A DNA stretch of 64,000 bases from Rothia mucilaginosa ATCC 25296 (GTDB lineage: Bacteria > Actinomycetota > Actinomycetes > Actinomycetales > Micrococcaceae): positions 36,744 through 100,743 of the forward strand of contig NZ_ACVO01000003.1 of assembly GCF_000175615.1 (NCBI RefSeq). The letters are read 5' to 3'. Shown in pieces: positions 58,998-64,000 of the stretch (position 1 is the stretch's first letter; each line of letters opens with the position of its first letter). Made by a program: the position numbers and the translations under genes. The notes under the pieces are model-generated. The model saw only the letters and a list, made by a program, of their open reading frames with translations, had not been told where the DNA came from and searched no databases.

Positions 58998-61770
58998 CCC
59001 TCAATGAAAGTCCCTCCGAAAAGGAAGGGAAATACCAGTGCAGCAGTGCGCTCCAGCATGGCGCGGCTCCCTCAATGAAAGTCCCTCCGAAAAGGAAGGG
59101 AAATTCCCGGGCTGGTTCTGCAATTAGCCGCGGGACTTTTCCCTCAATGAAAGTCCCTCCGAAAAGGAAGGGAAATTTCGTGTGCAGGATGGTTACGCGG
59201 TCAACGTCAACCCTCAATGAAAGTCCCTCCGAAAAGGAAGGGAAATACCAGCGGCACGGATGATTACCCCTGGGCGGGCCAGCCCTCAATGAAAGTCCCT
59301 CCGAAAAGGAAGGGAAATGGGATTGATTTCGCCCAGGTCATTGGTGTCTACCTAACCCTCAATGAAAGTCCCTCCGAAAAGGAAGGGAAATGCAGGTGGC
59401 GCGAATTGCCGAACCTTTACTCACACCCTCAATGAAAGTCCCTCCGAAAAGGAAGGGAAATCTCAACTCGTCGCGAATAAATTTGTTGGGAATGTTCAGC
59501 ATCCCTCAATGAAAGTCCCTCCGAAAAGGAAGGGAAATTCGAAGACCACTGACCATCAACGCCCTGAACCCTGCCCTCAATGAAAGTCCCTCCGAAAAGG
59601 AAGGGAAATCGCGAGCTTCGTGGACCGAAAGGTGAGGGTATTGGCCCTCAATGAAAGTCCCTCCGAAAAGGAAGGGAAATGAAATACTTCACCGCAGAAA
59701 CTCGCTCATTCGAGATCCCTCAATGAAAGTCCCTCCGAAAAGGAAGGGAAATGCGTCGTGTGGGCTCTGGCAATGCCTCGCCAGCATCCCTCAATGAAAG
59801 TCCCTCCGAAAAGGAAGGGAAATAACAGAAGGCAAACCCTAGCCACACCCTTGTATCCGCCCTCAATGAAAGTCCCTCCGAAAAGGAAGGGAAATGCCGT
59901 ATTTTTGAGCAGCGCGAATAAGCATGCGGCCCTCAATGAAAGTCCCTCCGAAAAGGAAGGGAAATGTGTCCCGGCTGGAGCGGCAGCATCTGAGGCTCAC
60001 GCCCTCAATGAAAGTCCCTCCGAAAAGGAAGGGAAATGCCTGCTGCGCCGTTTCCTCATGCGCCGGGTCTGGCCCTCAATGAAAGTCCCTCCGAAAAGGA
60101 AGGGAAATAGGTTTACTCCATACCTGAAATACGGCGGCATAGTACCCTCAATGAAAGTCCCTCCGAAAAGGAAGGGAAATTCCAGCCCGATACCTTCTCA
60201 CGCAGCATGTCAAACCCTCAATGAAAGTCCCTCCGAAAAGGAAGGGAAATGGGTGCAAAAAACCAGTACGCGCGATTATACAGCGCCCCCTCAATGAAAG
60301 TCCCTCCGAAAAGGAAGGGAAATTTATCCAGCACGCCCTTAACGCCCTTGCGACGTGCTCGCCCTCAATGAAAGTCCCTCCGAAAAGGAAGGGAAATTCC
60401 TGTGGCTCTCTCAGAAAACGTTGAGCTGAACACCCTCAATGAAAGTCCCTCCGAAAAGGAAGGGAAATTCTTTGCCAGAGCATCCTGAACTGGAGTGCCA
60501 CTTCCCTCAATGAAAGTCCCTCCGAAAAGGAAGGGAAATTTACCGGCGGCCTCCGACGCCTTAGCGACCGCGTTACCCTCAATGAAAGTCCCTCCGAAAA
60601 GGAAGGGAAATGGACGTGCAAAAACTCCGCCTGTCTACCCGCAAGCCCCTCAATGAAAGTCCCTCCGAAAAGGAAGGGAAATGACGCCGTTTGCTTTGAA
60701 GACGTCCGTGGGGAACCCCTCAATGAAAGTCCCTCCGAAAAGGAAGGGAAATTCCCAGGTTCAGTGGAGCTAGCGATTGCATCAAAGCCCTCAATGAAAG
60801 TCCCTCCGAAAAGGAAGGGAAATCTTAGCGGCGCCGTATTCCTGCTTGAGGGCGTAGCGGGCCCCTCAATGAAAGTCCCTCCGAAAAGGAAGGGAAATGT
60901 TCTTGTGAGAGCAGAAGGCAGGCGATGACGATGCCCTCAATGAAAGTCCCTCCGAAAAGGAAGGGAAATTGGCGCGGCAGCTACCCAGCTTGCGGCACTG
61001 TCTGCCCCCTCAATGAAAGTCCCTCCGAAAAGGAAGGGAAATGCATGGCAAAAAGAGTTGGTGTCGGTGCCGACGATGCCCCCTCAATGAAAGTCCCTCC
61101 GAAAAGGAAGGGAAATGCGTACCTCGCGGCAATAGAGAATGTGGTTTCTGCACCCTCAATGAAAGTCCCTCCGAAAAGGAAGGGAAATTTCATCGACCCG
61201 TCGGTCGGTCGGTCGGTCACACAGGCCCTCAATGAAAGTCCCTCCGAAAAGGAAGGGAAATTCCAGGGCTCCAGGCTGGGAGGGACGCGCCCCCATCGAC
61301 CCTCAATGAAAGTCCCTCCGAAAAGGAAGGGAAATCCGTCGGTCGGTCGGTCGGTCGGTCGGTCACACAGGCCCTCAATGAAAGTCCCTCCGAAAAGGAA
61401 GGGAAATTATTGCCGAATGCTACAGAGAAGGCAACCTCCTCGGCCCCTCAATGAAAGTCCCTCCGAAAAGGAAGGGAAATTCACGACAAATCAGGGCGAC
61501 GATTTAAGAGTATTTACCCTCAATGAAAGTCCCTCCGAAAAGGAAGGGAAATCTCGCGCCCCCACCCATGCCAAGAGCAAGCACCGCGACCCCTCAATGA
61601 AAGTCCCTCCGAAAAGGAAGGGAAATTGGTGACCGGTGATGGTGTGATGACCGGGTATGGCCCTCAATGAAAGTCCCTCCGAAAAGGAAGGGAAATGCTG
61701 GCAAACTGCCAGGTTGTAGGCATTTCCGCTACAGCCCTCAATGAAAGTCCCTCCGAAAAGGAAGGGAAAT
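58998..61770 (-). repeat. Homogeneous section of the array (leader side)
   Basis: Thirty-nine repeats that I read as identical over 36 bases, with hairpin TCCCTCC / GGAAGGGA (one bulged A). Recent acquisitions, each copying the leader-proximal repeat. Confidence 0.96.
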
Positions 61771-61955
61771 AGCTACCCGAAAATAGCCCGCAACCATGCG
61801 GCAGAAACGGGTGCTTCGCGAGAACCTCGCGGAGGCTACACGCAAAATTATACACTCCAACCACATCTACCCCCGCATAACTCCCTGGCAAGGGAAGAAA
61901 CCATGCGAGCGACACGCCATGTTCCCGTCACGTACCAGGTTCTCGCTCACACAAA
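61771..61955 (-). promoter_or_regulatory. CRISPR leader with -10 box
   Basis: In crRNA direction the sequence contains GTGTATAATTTTGCG; the perfect TATAAT lies at 61852-61847, which would start transcription about 70 bases before the first repeat. No good -35 was found. The leader is bounded upstream by a hairpin GACCC..GCCGGGT / ACCCGGC..GGGTC (61956-61995). Confidence 0.65.
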
Positions 61956-61995
61956 GACCCCCGCCGGGTGCTTCCTAAGCGACCCGGCGAGGGTC
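61956..61995 (-). terminator. Hairpin separating zapE from the CRISPR leader
   Basis: Arms GACCCCCGCCGGGT / ACCCGGCGAGGGTC (two mismatched positions) with a 12-base loop; on the minus strand TTTGTGTG follows. Confidence 0.6.
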
Positions 61996-62103
61996 CTCAC
62001 GTATGAGAGGGGTTGGCGCGGTTCAGGTAAACCAGACTAACCAAGCTAACCATGCAAACCGGGCGAGCTTCGAGTCTCACGGGACTAGAAAGAACAGCGC
62101 ATC

Positions 62104-62128
62104 AAAACCCGAGCCGGCCAAAGCTCGG
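62104..62128 (-). terminator. zapE terminator
   Basis: Minus strand: CCGAGC / GGCTCGG with loop TTTGGCC, then GTTTTGATG, 19 bases after the stop. Confidence 0.7.
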
Positions 62129-62146
62129 CCCCGGCGAACAGCGGAA

Positions 62147-63202
62147 CTAGCGCTCCGCCTCCTCACCCAGCATGCCCTCACGAGCCAACGCAGTCAAACG
62201 AGACACCGCACGGAAATACTTCTTCTGATAACCACCAGCCAGCATCTCCTCAGTAAACACCTTGTCAAAAGGCACACCCGAAGAAACAATCGGCAAGTCC
62301 TTGTCATACAGGCGGTCAGCCAACACCACAAAACGCAACGCCACCGACTGCTCAGTAATCGGGTGAACATCACGCCACGCAATACCATCCAGGCCATCAA
62401 TCAGCTGACGGTAACGCGACGGGTGCACCTTCGCAAGATGCTCCACCAGGTCAGCGAAGTTATCAACACCAACAGTCTGGCCGCCGAACACTTCCTCAAC
62501 CTTCGCTTCAAACGCATCATCAGCAACAGGCTCCGGTGCGGCAGGCAGGCCACGGTGACGGAAATCCTCACCATCCACACGGTGCACCTCAAATTGCGAA
62601 GCAAGCACCTGAATCTCACGCTTAAAATCCTCAGCCGCAAAACGGCCCTCACCCAGCGCACCAGGCAGCGTGTTCGAGGTCGCCACAAGCTTCACGCCAG
62701 CATCCGCCAGCTCACGCATCAGACGAGACATGAGCACAGTATCACCCGGATCATCCAGCTCAAACTCGTCAATACACACCAGCTTATAGCTGCTCAACGC
62801 CTCAACCGTTTTACGGAACGTCAACGCACCCACCAGGTTCGTGTACTCCACAAAAGTACCGAACGCCTTCGGGCCGTCCACATAATGCCACAGCGACGCC
62901 AACAAGTGAGTCTTACCCACACCAAAACCGCCGTCAAGGTACAGGCCAGCCTTCGTCGAATCCTTCTTCTTGCCACCAAACAGGCGACCAAAGAAACCGG
63001 CACCAGCACCGCCACCATTAATCTTGTCGCCAAAATCCTTCAGCTTCTGCACAGCCTCAGCCTGCGACGGCTGATTCGGATCAGGAATGTAGCTATCAAA
63101 AGACACTTCACCAAAACGCTCAGAGGGACGGAAACCCGCCAGCAACTCATCAGCAGAAACGCGAGGGATGCGGTCGGTCAAATGTACGGTCGTGGTGGGC
63201 AC
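62147..63202 (-). CDS. zapE: ZapE/AFG1-like ATPase
   Basis: Protein of 351 residues, normal for the family. AAA+ P-loop GLYLDGGFGVGKTHLLAS (about residue 85), Walker B LVCIDEFELDD with the typical DEF (about 135), then RLMRELADAGVKLVATSNTL, and the family-specific FRHRGLP (about 215). In E. coli ZapE helps Z-ring function; mitochondrial relatives extract membrane proteins. Start: GTG at 63202 (MPTTTVHLTDRIPRVS) with AAAAGAG before it; an ATG 31 codons earlier is possible but lies in sequence unlike the family. Unrelated in function to the CRISPR array next to it. Confidence 0.88.
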   Translation of the reverse strand: MPTTTVHLTDRIPRVSADELLAGFRPSERFGEVSFDSYIPDPNQPSQAEAVQKLKDFGDKINGGGAGAGFFGRLFGGKKKDSTKAGLYLDGGFGVGKTHLLASLWHYVDGPKAFGTFVEYTNLVGALTFRKTVEALSSYKLVCIDEFELDDPGDTVLMSRLMRELADAGVKLVATSNTLPGALGEGRFAAEDFKREIQVLASQFEVHRVDGEDFRHRGLPAAPEPVADDAFEAKVEEVFGGQTVGVDNFADLVEHLAKVHPSRYRQLIDGLDGIAWRDVHPITEQSVALRFVVLADRLYDKDLPIVSSGVPFDKVFTEEMLAGGYQKKYFRAVSRLTALAREGMLGEEAER

Positions 63203-63925
63203 AAAAACTCTTTTCTTCAGTGACGGCGATGTGACTTCCGCTTTAAGTGTAGTACTGTCTAACACCCCGCGTGAGCCGCATGAGTTGCCCGCCACATTAC
63301 GGGCACGAGGAGGGAGTGGGGGGTGGGATATGCGGGAGGGGCTTCTGAGCTGGAACGCGGAGGGCGGGATTGCGAAGGCCTGGGCGTTTGGGTGAGGAGG
63401 CTGAGGTGGAGTGTGTTTTGGGCAGGGTCTGTCTTGGACGGGTGCTCTTGGGTGGGCGCAGCGTTCGATAGGTTAGTGTCTTCGCCGTGGGTTTTAAACC
63501 CGCGGAGGAGGCAATAGCCTATCGATATTCCCTAAACCTATCGGCCATTACTCTGCCCCTCTAACTACTCCCCTAGCTTGCTGTTCATTCTTTTGGTCCG
63601 CAGCCCTCTCCCCTGGTCTGTTGCGGGGATGCTTTTGCTGGGGAACACTCGCCACTATGTGTAAATTCTTTGCGTGCAGGTACTTATTTGATACATAAAG
63701 CATTGAGGTGTTCGTATGGTGATGTTTCGTCGCTGTAGCACCCAAAAGAATACAAACGGCGGCAAACATGCGGTAGGGTGGTAACTGTAGTGTTCCATAA
63801 CGCATTGATGCGTTTGTTGGGTGCGCTACGGGGCTGTTTCCCTTCCGGTGGTCAGCTTGACCTGCGAATAACGGCCTGACATGCACATATATCACACCGT
63901 CACCGATGATAGGAGCGCTTCTTCT
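63203..63925. other. Gene-poor stretch
   Basis: No convincing gene in 720 bases. Contains a palindrome CCGTGGGTTTTAAACCCGCGG (bases 63487-63507) flanked by GATAGGTTA and CCTATCG copies. The minus-strand frame at 63548-63895 has no ribosome-binding site and unlikely composition. Promoter of the next gene is probably near 63880. Confidence 0.4.
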
Positions 63926-64000
63926 ATGGATTCGACCATTTTCAACCGCCGTACCCTGTTGGGTAGCGGCGCACTTGTGGGCCTTGGTGCCCTGCTCGCA
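63926..64000 (+). CDS. Start of a Tat/lipoprotein-type gene, cut by window end
   Basis: Twenty-five codons are visible: MDSTIFNRRTLLGSGALVGL, then GALLA. Twin-Arg followed by a hydrophobic core is the same style as the lipoprotein family at 28-37 kb (xFxxRRTLLG), so another secreted or lipid-anchored protein is likely, but the lipobox lies beyond the window. AGGAG ten bases before the ATG supports the start. Confidence 0.8.
   Translation, partial: MDSTIFNRRTLLGSGALVGLGALLA

Larger units (their letters stand above)
57191..61770 (-). CRISPR. Type I-G CRISPR array, about 64 repeats
   Basis: About 64 repeats of 35-36 bases and 63 spacers of about 34-41 bases (unit length about 70-77). In plus-strand view each repeat starts (G/C)CCTCAATGAAAG, then a hairpin, then GAAAT; in crRNA sense it ends CTTTCATTGAGG. 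The array falls into two parts: 25 variable repeats at 57191-58960 and 39 identical ones at 58998-61770. Orientation to the left is supported by a TATAAT box at 61847-61852 beyond the last identical repeat, the terminator at 57139-57183, and repeat decay at the left end. The cas4-cas1 fusion is next to the trailer, not the leader. Repeat starts in the identical part include 58998, 59069, 59141, 59211, 59283 and so on to 61735. Confidence 0.98.

Noticed and set aside
58775..61632. Frames with repeated MKVPPKRKGN or LNESPSEKEGK through the array
   Set aside because: These are translations of the CRISPR repeat unit, not proteins.
63548..63895. 115-codon minus-strand frame after zapE
   Set aside because: No ribosome-binding site, no family, unusual composition; runs across likely promoter sequence.

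Overview
The window looks like a chromosomal piece of a high-GC Gram-positive actinobacterium. The many Tat-type lipoprotein signals, LAxTG sorting signals, the Cas/ZapE protein style and the codon use fit a Micrococcaceae genome. Oral Rothia (mucilaginosa/dentocariosa group) is my best guess from memory of these families; no search was run.

Region 1 (1-26.5 kb) is a head-to-tail array of twelve secreted or membrane-anchored proteins. They share a C-terminal S-layer-homology-like (SLH) module. Eleven carry upstream beta-sandwich (Ig/IPT-like) repeats in varying number, and one (13357-14238) is a short membrane-anchored form without them. Most of the genes are monocistronic, with their own hairpin terminators. 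The last six share a promoter design and a conserved 5'-leader stem-loop.

Region 2 (26.6-28.2 kb) is housekeeping: a Nif3/DUF34 metal protein and msrA, divergently transcribed. Region 3 (28.4-37.7 kb) is a tandem family of ten paralogous lipoproteins (DUF6318-like), one of them truncated by a frameshift, followed by tRNA-Glu on the minus strand.

Region 4 (38.2-46.9 kb) encodes two cell-wall-anchored YncE-like beta-propeller proteins (one with an internal duplication, both with LAxTG-type sorting signals), a thirteenth SLH protein with a Tat signal, and a PnuC-type vitamin transporter. Candidate metal-repressor operators lie upstream of the propeller genes.

Region 5 (46.9-61.95 kb) is a complete type I-G (formerly I-U) CRISPR-Cas locus of the Csb1/Csb2/Csb3 kind. 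It reads leftwards: leader at about 61.8 kb, then about 64 repeats, a trailer terminator, a cas4-cas1 fusion, cas2, a structured non-coding block with a small membrane protein, then csb1-csb2-cas3-csb3. The 39 leader-side repeats are identical. The trailer-side 25 differ from one another mainly in the hairpin stem, with paired changes that keep base pairing, while the crRNA 5'-handle portion stays constant. I consider this the most unusual feature of the window. Several spacers are near-duplicates of one another, including two that capture a variable GGTC tetranucleotide tract.

Region 6 (62.1-64 kb) holds zapE (AFG1-like ATPase), a 0.7-kb gene-poor stretch, and the first codons of another Tat/lipoprotein-like gene running off the window.
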